A DNA stretch of 33,774 nt, taken from Dyella sp. ASV24. GTDB lineage: Bacteria > Pseudomonadota > Gammaproteobacteria > Xanthomonadales > Rhodanobacteraceae. Location: NCBI RefSeq assembly GCF_016428905.1, contig NZ_JAELTQ010000043.1, positions 1 through 33,774 on the forward strand. The letters are read 5' to 3'. The notes beneath the pieces were generated by a model. That model saw only the letters and a list, made by a program, of their open reading frames with translations. It was not told the DNA's origin and searched no databases. Every line of letters begins with the position of its first letter. The first letter of the stretch is position 1. The position numbers and the translations under genes were made by a program. Below are positions 26,701 to 33,224 of this stretch, piece after piece.

Positions 26701-28805
26701 TTCTTGGCGAGTTGCACATCGATCTCGCCCGCATCGTCAGCACCCGACTGCGCCACCGTGACATTGCTGTCACCCTTGAAGGTGACCTTGCCACCCGGGC
26801 CGATATTGGCGGCGTTGGTGCCGTCCGTGGCGGTCCAGCCGGCGGAGGCCAGGTTGGCCACGCTCTTGAGCTGGGAAACGTTCACCGCGTCGCTGTCGGC
26901 CGAGCCCGCACCCACGCCGGTGATCTGGCGGCTGCCCACATCCACACCGGCCTGGGTGGCCTTGGTGGCGGTAATGGCGGTTTGATCCGCGGTGGACGCC
27001 TTGGCCGGGGCATAACCGGCGACGCCCGAGGCGCGGCTGGCATTGGAGCCCGCACCCAGCGCCACACCGCCGGCCACGGTCACGGCAGCGTTGTTACCCA
27101 GCGCCACCGCCTGGTCGGTGCCAACAGCCAGGTTGATGCTGTTGCCCAGCGCCATGCTGTTGGCACTGTTCACCGTGTTGCTGTTGCCGATGGCGTAGCT
27201 GTTGGTGCCCCCCACCGTGCTCTTGGTGCCGAAGGCGCCCGAATTGGCGCCACTGACGGTGGTGCTCCAGCCCACGGCAGAGGCTGCGGCACCACTGGCG
27301 AGCGCGCTGGTGCCCAGCGCCATGGCATTGCCGTTGGTGGCGGAGGCGCCTACGCCCTCGGCCATGCTGTTGGCGCCGGTAGCGCCGTCGTTGTTGTAGT
27401 TCTGGCCCTGCGTGCCGCCGTCGTTGACGCTCTGGTAGTGCGTCCCCACGGCCTGCAACTGCGCGACGTTGACGGCATCGGTGGCGAGAGTGCCCGCAGC
27501 TACGTTGGTGATCTGGCGGGTGCCGCCGCAAGCGCTGCTGCCCACGCTGACCGCGCCCAGCGTGCTCTTCCACGTGGCGCTGGTGCTGCTGGAGGCGGCA
27601 TTGGTGCGGGGGTCAAAGCCCTGCACGCCAGCCGCGGTGGATGCCACGGACGTGCTGCCCAGGGCCACACCATCAGCAACCGACGTGGTGGCACCGTTAC
27701 CCAAGGCCGTGGCATTGGTGGTTGACGCCACGGTACCGCTGCCGAGGGCCACACTATTGCTGCCCGACGCATTCGCACTGAGGCCTCCGGCAAACGAGGC
27801 AGAACCAGCACCGTTCGCCGATTTGCCTATAGCTACCGCGGAAGTGCCTGCACTCGAGGCGCTATTGCCCACGGCGATGGCATCGGCCGCGCTGACACTG
27901 GCCTGCGTGCCTGCGGCAATGCCATTGCTCGCCGCTGCGGTCGCCGACGTACTCCTGCCGATGGCAATGGCATTGCCCACGTTCGCGTTCGCCAAGGGAC
28001 CTATGGCGATCGCTGCATCGCCGCCGGTGGAAGCGCTATTGCCGAACGCAATGCTGCCGGCGGAGCCGCCCGCGTTGTTGGCTTTGGCGTTGGCGCCGAA
28101 GGCGATGGAGTACGAGCCGTTGGTGGCGCTGGCCTGGTAGCCGATCGCCGTGGCGTAGGTACTGCTGGCCGTGCTTGTATAACCCACGGCCATGGCATAG
28201 TCAGCCGTCGCCGTGGCGTAGGAACTCACGGCAAGCGAACCCAACCCCGATGAGCGTGCCAACGCGCCCAGCGAAACGGCATCATAGGCGGTAGACCATG
28301 CGTTACGACCGATGGCGATGGTACGTGCCACCGTGGCGGCAGCACCCATGCCCACCGCTACGCCCCAGGGGCCGGCAGTGGCGCTAGAACCCACGGCTAC
28401 CGAGCTTCCGGCCGAGACGGAGGCGTTATCACCGATAACAACCGACAGGCCGGTGGTGTTCCCGAGGTTAGAGGCTTTGTTGCCGATAACAACGGCGCAT
28501 CCGCTGGGTAGCGTTTGACCTGACACGTTGGTGTCGGCGGTAGCCTGGCAAGTGGTGTTAGTCGAGCTCGCGCCATCACCGACCACCGTGTTGCCGGTAT
28601 TGGCGCTCGTTGCACCGACGCCATACGGCGTAAACGCCCACGACGAGGCCGACATACCCGCGAGGCTCAAGCCAAACACGACCACCGCACCGACTTTTAC
28701 CGATGCCTTGCTCGACCCGCTCTTTCCGCGGCGTGTGGCCAGTTCCGATGCGACCACCCATTTACCAATGGTGGCGTTCCAGACAATGCGATAGATCTTG
28801 TTCAT
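17763..28805 (-). CDS. Giant trimeric autotransporter adhesin (YadA/Hia family, type Vc secretion)
   Basis: 3680 aa from ATG 28805. The frame is open to 28937, but 28805 gives a canonical extended signal peptide (MNKIYRIVWNATIGKWVVASELATRRGK), then a hydrophobic core ending SASSWA (about residue 57). Residues about 115-410 are YadA-head (Hep_Hag) repeats of the AxAxGxxAxA type. More head sequence and stalk necks (DAVNVSQL / DAVNGSQL) follow. Residues about 656-2886 are a 208-residue module array interrupted by one head block; a second head block closes it. Further YadA-head segments and a short coiled coil (KLDGRVTNVENTVNDI) precede the C-terminal membrane anchor of about 90 residues, ending GVGVGAGMVW with terminal Trp. 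It trimerises in the outer membrane and displays a very long fibre for adhesion or biofilm. Only three cysteines were noticed: C86, C103 and one near residue 470. The TpgA-like partner follows. Confidence 0.95.
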   Translation of the reverse strand: MNKIYRIVWNATIGKWVVASELATRRGKSGSSKASVKVGAVVVFGLSLAGMSASSWAFTPYGVGATSANTGNTVVGDGASSTNTTCQATADTNVSGQTLPSGCAVVIGNKASNLGNTTGLSVVIGDNASVSAGSSVAVGSSATAGPWGVAVGMGAAATVARTIAIGRNAWSTAYDAVSLGALARSSGLGSLAVSSYATATADYAMAVGYTSTASSTYATAIGYQASATNGSYSIAFGANAKANNAGGSAGSIAFGNSASTGGDAAIAIGPLANANVGNAIAIGRSTSATAAASNGIAAGTQASVSAADAIAVGNSASSAGTSAVAIGKSANGAGSASFAGGLSANASGSNSVALGSGTVASTTNATALGNGATTSVADGVALGSTSVASTAAGVQGFDPRTNAASSSTSATWKSTLGAVSVGSSACGGTRQITNVAAGTLATDAVNVAQLQAVGTHYQSVNDGGTQGQNYNNDGATGANSMAEGVGASATNGNAMALGTSALASGAAASAVGWSTTVSGANSGAFGTKSTVGGTNSYAIGNSNTVNSANSMALGNSINLAVGTDQAVALGNNAAVTVAGGVALGAGSNASRASGVAGYAPAKASTADQTAITATKATQAGVDVGSRQITGVGAGSADSDAVNVSQLKSVANLASAGWTATDGTNAANIGPGGKVTFKGDSNVTVAQSGADDAGEIDVQLAKNLDLSSTGSVTMGNTVVNNAGLTITGGPSVTTAGINAGSKTITNVAAGVNNTDAVNVSQLNTVANNPITFAGNTGTVAKKLGDTMSVKGGATPTAGTFSGGNVQTSVDTNGVMQIQIADAPKFGGVTINSGGTGKITGLTAGTADTDAVNVSQLNTAISGGSWTATDADGNDAAIKNGGKVTFKGDSNVTVAQSGADDAGEIDVQLAKNLDLSSTGSVTMGNTVVNNAGLTITGGPSVTTAGIDAGSKKITNLTAGTADTDAVNVSQLNTVATNPITFAGNSGSVAKKLGDTMSVKGGATPTAGTFSGGNVQTSVDTNGVMQIQIADAPKFGGVTINDAGSGKITGLTAGTAGTDAVNVDQLKTSVANSGWTATDADGNDAAIKNGGKVTFKGDSNVSVAQTGTDGAGEVDVQLAKNLDLSSTGSVTMGNTVVNNNGLTIAGGPSMTAAGVDGGSKKIINVAAGTAGTDAVNVDQLTSVATNPITFAGNSGSVAKKLGDTMSVKGGATPTAGTFSGGNVQTSVDANGVMQIQIADAPKFGGVTINDNASGKITGLTAGTAGTDAVNVDQLTSTVNGSGWTATDANGNDAAIKNGGKVTFKGDSNVSVAQSGTDGAGEVDVQLAKNIDLSSTGSVTMGNTVVNNNGLTIKNGPSITVNGVDAGSKTITNVAAGVNGTDAVNVDQLTSVATNPITFAGNTGSVAKKLGDTMSVKGGATPTAGTFSGGNVQTSVDTNGVMQIQIADAPKFGGVTINDSNSGKITGLTAGTADTDAVNVSQLNNVVANSGWTATDADGNDAAIKGNGKVTFKGDSNVSVAQTGTDNAGEIDVQLNKDLDLTDAGSVTMGNTVVNNDGLTIKDGPSITTAGVDAGSKTITNVAAGVNGTDAVNVSQLNTVANNPITFAGNSGSVAKKLGDTLAIQGGATPTAGTFSGGNVQTSVDTNGVMQIQMADAPKFGGVTINDSNGGKITGLTAGTADTDAVNVSQLNNVVANSGWTATDADGNDAAIKGNGKVTFKGDSNVSVAQTGTDNAGEIDVQLNKDLDLTDAGSVTMGNTVVNNDGLTIKNGPSITTAGVDAGSKTITNVAAGVNGTDAVNVDQLSGLANNPITFAGNSGSVAKKLGDTLAIQGGATPTAGTFSGGNVQTLVDTNGAMQIQIADAPKFGGVTINDGDSGKITGLTAGTAGTDAVNVDQLTSTVNGSGWTATDANGNDAAIKNGGKVTFKGDSNVSVAQSGTDDAGEIDVQLAKNLDLTDTGSVTMGNTVVNNNGLTIAGGPSITINGVDAGSKTITNVAAGVNGTDAVNVDQLSGLANNPITFAGNSGSVAKKLGDTLAIQGGATPTAGTFSGGNVQTLVDTNGAMQIQIADAPKFGGVTINDSNSGKITGLTAGTAGTDAVNVDQLTSTVNSSGWTATDANGNDAAIKNGGKVTFKGDSNVSVAQSGTDDAGEIDVQLAKNLDLTDTGSVTMGNTVVNNNGLTIAGGPSITTAGVDAGGKKIINVAAGDISSTSTDAVNGSQLNDTNNNIANVTNEVNNFAGDQSTANTTINGRGIRYVRTNDTGLTVDDAYAQGVGSTAVGYQAKSTGADALALGRNAVASADNSVALGANATTLADLTKSGYNPSTTASIAGTAPVGEVSMGSAGNERRVTNVAAGADDTDAVNVSQLKSVASLASAGWTATDGTTAANIGPNGTVTFKGDSNVTVAQSGTDNTGEIDVQLNKDLDLTDAGSVTMGNTVVNNDGLTIKDGPSITTAGVDAGSKTITNVAAGVNGTDAVNVDQLSGLANNPITFAGNSGSVAKKLGDTLAIQGGATPTAGTFSGGNVQTLVDTNGAMQIQIADAPKFGGVTINDGDSGKITGLTAGTAGTDAVNVDQLTSTVNSSGWTATDANGNDAAIKNGGKVTFKGDSNVSVAQSGTDDAGEIDVQLAKNLDLTDTGSVTMGNTVVNNNGLTIAGGPSITINGVDAGSKTITNVAAGVNGTDAVNVDQLSGLANNPITFAGNSGSVAKKLGDTLAIQGGATPTAGTFSGGNVQTSVDTNGVMQIQIADAPKFGGVTINDSNSGKITGLTAGTAGTDAVNVDQLNSAVAGSGWTATDANGNDAAIKNGGKVAFKGDSNVSVAQSGTDGAGEINVQLNKNLDLTDTGSVTMGNTVVNNNGLTITGGPSVTIAGVDAGGKKITNVAAGDVSADSTDAVNGSQLNDTNNNIANVTNEVNNFAGDQSAINTTINGRGIRYVRTNDTGLTVDDAYAQGVGSTAVGYQAKSTGANALALGRNAVASADNSVALGANATTLADLTKSGYNPSSTASIAGTSPVGEVSVGSAGAERRVTNVAAGADDTDAVNVSQLKSLAQTTNDLSDRAVKYDTNGDGSVNYNSVTMGGDKYDAATKKGGTKITNVADGVDPSDAVNMSQLTETNNNLNNITNEVNNFAGDQSTTNTTINGRGIRYVRTNDTGLDVSDSSAQGQGSTAVGYNATASADNSLALGRDSKANNAGDVALGQGSVTDTAVATTGATIGGTDYAFAGASPTSTVSVGSKGNERTITNVAAGRLSADSTDAVNGSQLYATNQAVDVLNSTINNINNGGGIKYFHANSSLDDSQALGLNSVAVGPQAVSGGANSVAIGNGAAASTANSVALGAGSTTGAVTGTSGTTIAGDSYSFAGANPTGTVSVGAEGQERTLTNVAAGGLSATSTDAVNGSQLYATNQAVNKLDGRVTNVENTVNDIAGNISNITTGQAGMFQTSADQKAPSPNATGKNSAAGGANAAASGENSLAVGNGSQASASNSVAIGNNSVADRANSVSVGSTGAERQITNVAVGTQDTDAVNVSQLKASSAGVVKYDTNVDGSPNYNSVTLNSGGDPTIIHNVQAGSAPTDAVNVSQLNDTKNWAKSYTDQQVNRVGKRADAGSAAAMAMSNLPQAYQPNQSSVGVGIGNFRGQSAIAIGMSTISESGRYIFKASATRDQQTGVGVGVGAGMVW
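19650..20147 (-). repeat. YadA-head block, copy 2, closing the module array
   Basis: Near-identical to the block at 21678-22190 (INGRGIRYVRTNDTGLTVDDAYAQGVG, NALALGRNAVASADN) at an offset of exactly 2043 bp, equal to two 624-bp modules plus 795 bp. After it the protein changes to AVKYDTNGDGSVNYN stalk sequence instead of another module. Confidence 0.83.
20148..26840 (-). repeat. Array of 624-bp (208-aa) in-frame repeat modules inside the giant adhesin
   Basis: Using the conserved NPITFAG codons as anchor (tgatcgggtt on the plus strand), copies occur at 26498, 25874, 25250, 24626, 24002, 23378, 22754, then 21335 and 20711. Every neighbouring spacing is exactly 624 bp except 22754-21335, which is 1419 (624 + 795). 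Each unit has two parts: NPITFAG...KKLGDT...KFGGVTIN...GKITGLTAGT, and GWTATD...KVTFKGDSNV...SVTMGNTVVNN...NVAAG, each ending in a DAVNVxQL neck. Copies 1-4 (N-terminal side) carry MSVKGG, copies 5-9 LAIQGG. Confidence 0.93.
21678..22190 (-). repeat. YadA-head block, copy 1, inside module array
   Basis: About 171 residues, from DISSTSTDAVNGSQL through INGRGIRYVRTNDTGL and YQAKSTGADALALGRNA to DAVNVSQLKSVASLAS. It interrupts the 208-residue array; with an added second half-module it accounts for the 795-bp insertion between modules seven and eight. A near-identical second copy lies exactly 2043 bp away. Confidence 0.85.
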
Positions 28806-29384
28806 GGCGTTTTTGAGAGGTTCGTGAGGGATGGGATCCGCCATGCCGGTACCCCGGTGGCGTTGGGAACGGGGGTGGCGCCTTGCGCCCGTGCACCTGT
28901 TCCATGAACGCCATGTTCCGAACCTTCTCAGCCCCAAAATATGAGAGCGCTCTGAGACTTACAGAGGCTTAGGGCATTTGAGATAACCCTCATCTGTGAG
29001 ACGGATTTATTCCTCCCTTTTTCTATCCATGTCAGGTATGTGGCGTTACCCAACATGTTGTGTTTGTCGTGCAAACGACTGACATATGTAGTGTTCCGTG
29101 GACGCGCCTTGCCCGGTTTTGTTAGCAAGGGGTGACGAAAACGGCGGTTTTGTGGGCGGCCGACTACAGCGACTACCGCAGGGCTGACGCTGGAAGAGGT
29201 TGATCTACGTCAAGCCACCGGACGTTTGGCATCAGGAGGCGCCGGGACGTGGCAGGCTCTCAGGGCTGGGGCACTTCGCGTGGTGCCGTTGGCTGACGGA
29301 AGGTACGGGACGACCAGCCCGTTGGCGGTTGAAAAGCGCTCTGCTGGGATGGCGGTTTCCCAGGAACGGTGAGGCCAGATTGGC
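28806..29384. promoter_or_regulatory. Divergent intergenic region between giant adhesin and RND pump
   Basis: No gene is credible here. On the minus strand a weak promoter for the adhesin is possible at 29006-29035 (CTGACA, about 18 bp, AATAAA), about 200 bp before the start codon. Palindromes include AGAGCGCTCT (28944-28953) and CAACATGTTG (29051-29060). The stretch 28930-29080 is visibly more AT-rich than the genes on either side, as expected for a promoter. The long leader and the palindromes suggest regulated expression. Confidence 0.35.
28942..28955. promoter_or_regulatory. Near-palindrome TGAGAGCGCTCTGA upstream of giant adhesin
   Basis: It contains the perfect 10-bp palindrome AGAGCGCTCT and lies 137-150 bp upstream of the adhesin ATG. 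It matches the dyad upstream of the fimbrial operon (7687-7700) at 12 of 14 positions, the two differences being symmetric C/G swaps. Candidate shared regulator site. Confidence 0.28.
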
Positions 29385-29446
29385 CCCTCACCCCAACCCT
29401 CTCTCCCAAAAAGGGGACTACCTTCGGGTCGCCCGGAGGGGAGAGG
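29385..29446 (+). repeat. 62-bp intergenic repeat, left copy
   Basis: Begins CCCTCACCCCAACCCTCTCT and ends GAGGGGAGAGG. The ends can pair (CCCTCTC with GAGAGGG), giving a REP-like stem. It recurs in inverted orientation, with one mismatch, at 32799-32860 just past the pump gene. Confidence 0.85.
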
Positions 29447-29617
29447 GAGAAGAAGCGCAGGCCCGTCCCGCTACGACGACCGCCGTGTGGTTAACGACAC
29501 TTACGGCACATTCGCTTTGCATGGTTTGCGCGCATAAAGCGGGCCGAGGGCGACGGGCTGGCCGACGCCTTCGTCTTGCAGCGCGGACGGACGCGCCGCC
29601 GTCAACGAACTGACCCC

Positions 29618-32600
29618 GTGAATTTTTTTGCGCCCTTGATACGCCGCCCTATCGGTACGTCGGTGCTGGCGTTTGGACTCGCGCTGGCGGGGTTCTGGGC
29701 GTACCTGCTGCTGGGTGTGGCGGCGCTGCCGTCGCTCGAATTTCCGGGCATGGTGGTTTACACGGAGTTGCCGGGTGCGAATGCGCAGACCATGGCGGCG
29801 ACGGTGGCCGCGCCGCTGGAGCGGCACCTGGGCCGTATCCCGGGCATCAAGGAGATGCATTCGGAGAGCAACGACGGTTCAACGTCGATACGCATCATCT
29901 TCAACTTTGGCAACAACACGGACAAACGCGCGCGTGATGTCGAGGCGGCCATCAACGCGAGCATGGCGGACCTGCCGTCGGATATCCCGATACCGCCGCG
30001 CTATTACAAGTTCAACACGGCCAATATCCCGGTGTTGCTGTTGTCGCTGACGTCCAGCTCGTTGCCGCCGGACAAGCTTTACGACTTGGCGGACACGCTG
30101 ATCAATCCCGCGCTGTCGCAGATTCCCGGCGTGGCGCAGGTGCGTGTGATCGGCGGCCGACCCAAGGCCGTGCGGGTGGAGCTGAACACGGAGGCGTTGG
30201 CCGCCAAGGGCCTGACGGCCAACGATGTGGCGAACGTGCTGCGCGCGGCCAATGTGACCTCGCCGGAAGGTGCGTTGAGCGACGGACGCACGCAGATGAC
30301 GGTGGCCACTACGGCGTCACTCAGTACGCCGCAGGAGTTTGGCAACCTGCTTATCGCGGTGCAGAAGGGTGCGCCGGTGCGGTTGTCGGATCTGGCGAAG
30401 GTGACGACGGGCCAGCAGGATGAGTATCAGGCGGCATGGTTCAACGACCATCGCGCGGTGGCGATACGCATCAGCAAGCGGCCGGAGGCGAACGCGGTGG
30501 CCACGGCGGATGCGGTACGCGCCAAGCTGCCACAGATGCGCGCGTGGCTGCCGGCGGACTTGCAGATCACGCCGATCTTCGACCTGACGCAGACCACCAA
30601 ATCCGCGCTGCACGAGGTGGAGGTGGCTCTGCTGCTCAGCGTGCTGTTGGTGGCGCTGGTGATGCTGGTGTTTCTGCGCCGCGTGGGGCCCACGCTGATT
30701 GCGATGTTGAGTGTGCCGCTGTCGCTGGCCGGTGCGTTTACGGTGATGTGGACACTGGGCTTTACGCTCAACACGCTGTCGCTGGTGGCGCTGGTGTTGT
30801 GCATCGGCTTTGTGGTGGACGATGCGATTGTGGTGATCGAGAACATCGTGCGCCATATGGAACACGGCTCGCCACCGTTGCAGGCATCGCTGGATGGCGT
30901 GAAAGAGATCGGCTTTACGGTGGTGTCGATCACGCTGTCGCTGATTGCGGTGTTTGCGCCGCTGCTGTTTGGCAACAATCAGTTCACGCTGTTGCTGCGC
31001 GAGTTCTCGGTGACGCTGACGGCGGCGGTGGTGATCTCGGCGATTATTTCGCTGACGCTGACGCCGGCGTTATGCGGGCGCTACCTGACGTTGGAAAACG
31101 CCGGTGGCCGCGAGCCCAACCGCATGGAGAAGGCGCTAGAGCGCTTTGACCGCGCGCTGCACCATGTTTACGAACGCGCACTGGATTGGGCGATGCGACA
31201 TCGCCGATTGATGCGCTGGCAGCCGCTGATTCTGCTGACACTGACGGTGGGCATGGCGATGGCGGTGGTGAAGCTTTATGGCTTTGAGTTTATGCCGAAA
31301 GAGGACATCGGCATGATTCAGGGCGACGTCACGGCAGACAATAATATTTCGCCCACACTGATGGCCGAACGCGCGAAGAAGGCGGCGGCGATCATGGTGA
31401 ACGACCCGGCCGTGCTCGATGTCACCACGTTTTTAGGCAGCGACAACGCCGGCGGCGCGGTGGGCAACCAGGCCACGATGTTTGTGGACCTTAAGCCGCG
31501 TGGCCATGGCCCCGGCATGCGGGCGGAGTCGATCAAGGACACGATTACGCGGCTCAACAAGGCGTACGAGAAAGTGCCGGAGTTGCACGTTGCGCTCAAC
31601 TCCATCGGCTTTTTCAACGACAACGACAACACCAACCGCGGTAGCGAGAGTTTCCAGTTGATCAGCGCGGACAACGCGGACCTGCAGCCGTGGGTCTACA
31701 AGGTGACGCAGCAGATGCGCTTGCATAAGGAGCTGCGCGACGTTACCAGCGACTACGACAATGTGGATAAGCAGCAGATGCTGACGGTTGATCGCCGTGC
31801 TGCGGGCCGCCTGCATCTGAGCATGGGTGATATCGATTCGGCGCTGTACAACGCGTTTGGTCAGCGTCAGGTGTCGATCATCTATTCGAACATCAACCAG
31901 TATTGGGTGGTGCTGACGTCGGCATCGGAGCGATCGCTGAGCCCGAACACGCTGCTCAATACGTATGTACGCAGCGATACGGGCAGTATGGTGCCGCTGT
32001 CGGCGGTGTCGCGTATCGAGCCCAGTGTGCAGCCCTCGCTGGTGATCCATACCAATCAGTTGGAAGCCACGCAGATTTACTACAACACGGAGCAGGGCCT
32101 TCCACAGGACAAGGCGACGGCGTTGATCGAGCAGATTGTGGCGGATGTGCGGCCACCGCCGGGGATACAGCTGGGCTATTCAGGCGACGCGCAGAATCTG
32201 CAGGAAACCAAATCGAACGCCAATGTGTTGCTGCTTGGCTCGATCCTGGCGATGTACATCGTGCTGGGCATTCTTTACGAAAGCCTGGGCCACCCACTGA
32301 CGATTCTTTCCACGTTGCCGGCGGCGGGCGCGGGTGCGTTCCTGGCGATGCTGGTGACGGGCACGCCGATGTCGCTGATGGCGATTATCGCGATCCTGAT
32401 GTTGATTGGCATTGTGAAGAAGAACGCGATCCTGATGGTGGATTTCGCGCTGGTGGCGCAGCGCGATCATGGGCGTTCGCCGCCGGATGCGATTCGCGAG
32501 GCGGCGCTGGTGCGCTTTCGCCCGATCACGATGACGACGCTGGTGGCGATGGGTGCGGCCTTGCCGTTGGCGATTGGCTTTGGCATTGGCTCGGAGTTGC

Positions 32601-32773
32601 GGCAGCCGCTGGGTATTGCGATTGTCGGTGGCTTGCTGGTGTCGCAGTTGCTGACGTTGTTGAGTACGCCGGCGATTTATCTGTGGAATTACGACCGCAA
32701 GATGCACAAGGCGGCGCGGCAGGCGAGGCGGGCGGCCAAGCGGGCGTTGAAGGCGCAGCCGGTGGCGGGGTGA
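29618..32773 (+). CDS. RND-family efflux transporter, HAE-1 / AcrB-MdtC type permease
   Basis: 1051 aa from GTG 29618. The frame is open from a TTG at 29576, but family members begin with this NFFAPLIRRPIGTSVLAFG, the first transmembrane helix. It has the full 12-helix RND layout with two large periplasmic loops: the porter domain after TM1 and the second after TM7. Proton-relay residues are present: D401 and D402 in GFVVDDAIVVIENI (AcrB D407/D408) and K935 in VKKNAIL (AcrB K940). The normal family length is about 1040 aa. It would export drugs, detergents or envelope compounds across the envelope with a fusion protein and an outer-membrane channel, none of which is adjacent. The ribosome site is weak. 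It is flanked by an inverted pair of 62-bp repeats, and the short C-terminal tail is rich in Lys, Arg and Ala. Confidence 0.94.
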   Translation: MNFFAPLIRRPIGTSVLAFGLALAGFWAYLLLGVAALPSLEFPGMVVYTELPGANAQTMAATVAAPLERHLGRIPGIKEMHSESNDGSTSIRIIFNFGNNTDKRARDVEAAINASMADLPSDIPIPPRYYKFNTANIPVLLLSLTSSSLPPDKLYDLADTLINPALSQIPGVAQVRVIGGRPKAVRVELNTEALAAKGLTANDVANVLRAANVTSPEGALSDGRTQMTVATTASLSTPQEFGNLLIAVQKGAPVRLSDLAKVTTGQQDEYQAAWFNDHRAVAIRISKRPEANAVATADAVRAKLPQMRAWLPADLQITPIFDLTQTTKSALHEVEVALLLSVLLVALVMLVFLRRVGPTLIAMLSVPLSLAGAFTVMWTLGFTLNTLSLVALVLCIGFVVDDAIVVIENIVRHMEHGSPPLQASLDGVKEIGFTVVSITLSLIAVFAPLLFGNNQFTLLLREFSVTLTAAVVISAIISLTLTPALCGRYLTLENAGGREPNRMEKALERFDRALHHVYERALDWAMRHRRLMRWQPLILLTLTVGMAMAVVKLYGFEFMPKEDIGMIQGDVTADNNISPTLMAERAKKAAAIMVNDPAVLDVTTFLGSDNAGGAVGNQATMFVDLKPRGHGPGMRAESIKDTITRLNKAYEKVPELHVALNSIGFFNDNDNTNRGSESFQLISADNADLQPWVYKVTQQMRLHKELRDVTSDYDNVDKQQMLTVDRRAAGRLHLSMGDIDSALYNAFGQRQVSIIYSNINQYWVVLTSASERSLSPNTLLNTYVRSDTGSMVPLSAVSRIEPSVQPSLVIHTNQLEATQIYYNTEQGLPQDKATALIEQIVADVRPPPGIQLGYSGDAQNLQETKSNANVLLLGSILAMYIVLGILYESLGHPLTILSTLPAAGAGAFLAMLVTGTPMSLMAIIAILMLIGIVKKNAILMVDFALVAQRDHGRSPPDAIREAALVRFRPITMTTLVAMGAALPLAIGFGIGSELRQPLGIAIVGGLLVSQLLTLLSTPAIYLWNYDRKMHKAARQARRAAKRALKAQPVAG

Positions 32774-32798
32774 GGTGGGGGCTTCGGGTTCTTTGCTG

Positions 32799-32860
32799 CC
32801 TCTCCCCTCTGGGCGACCCGAAGGTAGTCCCCTTTTTGGGAGAGAGGGTTGGGGTGAGGG
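32799..32860 (-). repeat. 62-bp intergenic repeat, right copy (inverted)
   Basis: The reverse complement matches 29385-29446 with one mismatch. It begins 25 bp after the pump stop codon. Its own ends pair (CCTCTCCC with GGGAGAG), and in this direction a T run lies in the loop, so it may also act as the 3' end of the pump transcript. Confidence 0.85.
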
Positions 32861-32895
32861 TCAATCTAGCTCCATCGTTTCATCTTTAGCCGTCA

Positions 32896-32913
32896 CCCCG
32901 GCGTAGGCCGGGG
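32896..32913. repeat. REP-like hairpin CCCCGGC-GTAG-GCCGGGG
   Basis: A perfect 7-bp GC stem with a 4-nt loop in a gene-free region. This GC-only hairpin next to GTCCAGG is, from general knowledge, a very frequent intergenic repeat type in proteobacteria. Confidence 0.6.
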
Positions 32914-33224
32914 TCCAGGTTCCGTAGTAGTCGGTTGTCGCCTCGTGCCTCATCGCGACCTGGCCGCTTACGCAGCGGGCGTTTCGATCGTCTGCCGACG
33001 CTCGAGTCACTTTTCTTTTGCTGGCCCAAAAGATCCCACGGGGACTAGCTTCGCTTCGAAAGTAACCCAAAGAAAATGGCCGTAGAGCCAACGCCTGCAG
33101 CATGACCTTGGGATAAGCCCGAACGGCTGAAGAATCGTGTGGCTTGGTCACCTTCGCGTCTACACAGCGGGTACGCCGTAGCGCTTCGCAACGCGCCGGT
33201 GCGGAGAGGACTTAAAGCAGCTTT

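Noticed and set aside
22099-26985. Series of hydrophobic plus-strand frames with repeated MPFTPAATLVIVLLP-like sequence
   Set aside because: Third-frame shadows of the same 624-bp array; they look like membrane proteins only because the complement of Asp/Asn/Gly/Thr codons reads as Val/Leu/Pro/Ala.
21993-27725. 1910-codon open frame on the plus strand opposite the giant adhesin
   Set aside because: It lies wholly antisense to the repeat array. Because the repeat length is a multiple of three, a frame free of stops in one unit is free in all. There is no ribosome site and no known domain; composition is His/Arg/Val-rich antisense sequence.
29200-29613. 137-codon plus-strand frame before the pump
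   Set aside because: Its middle translates the 62-bp repeat, it has no ribosome site and no domain; treated as intergenic.
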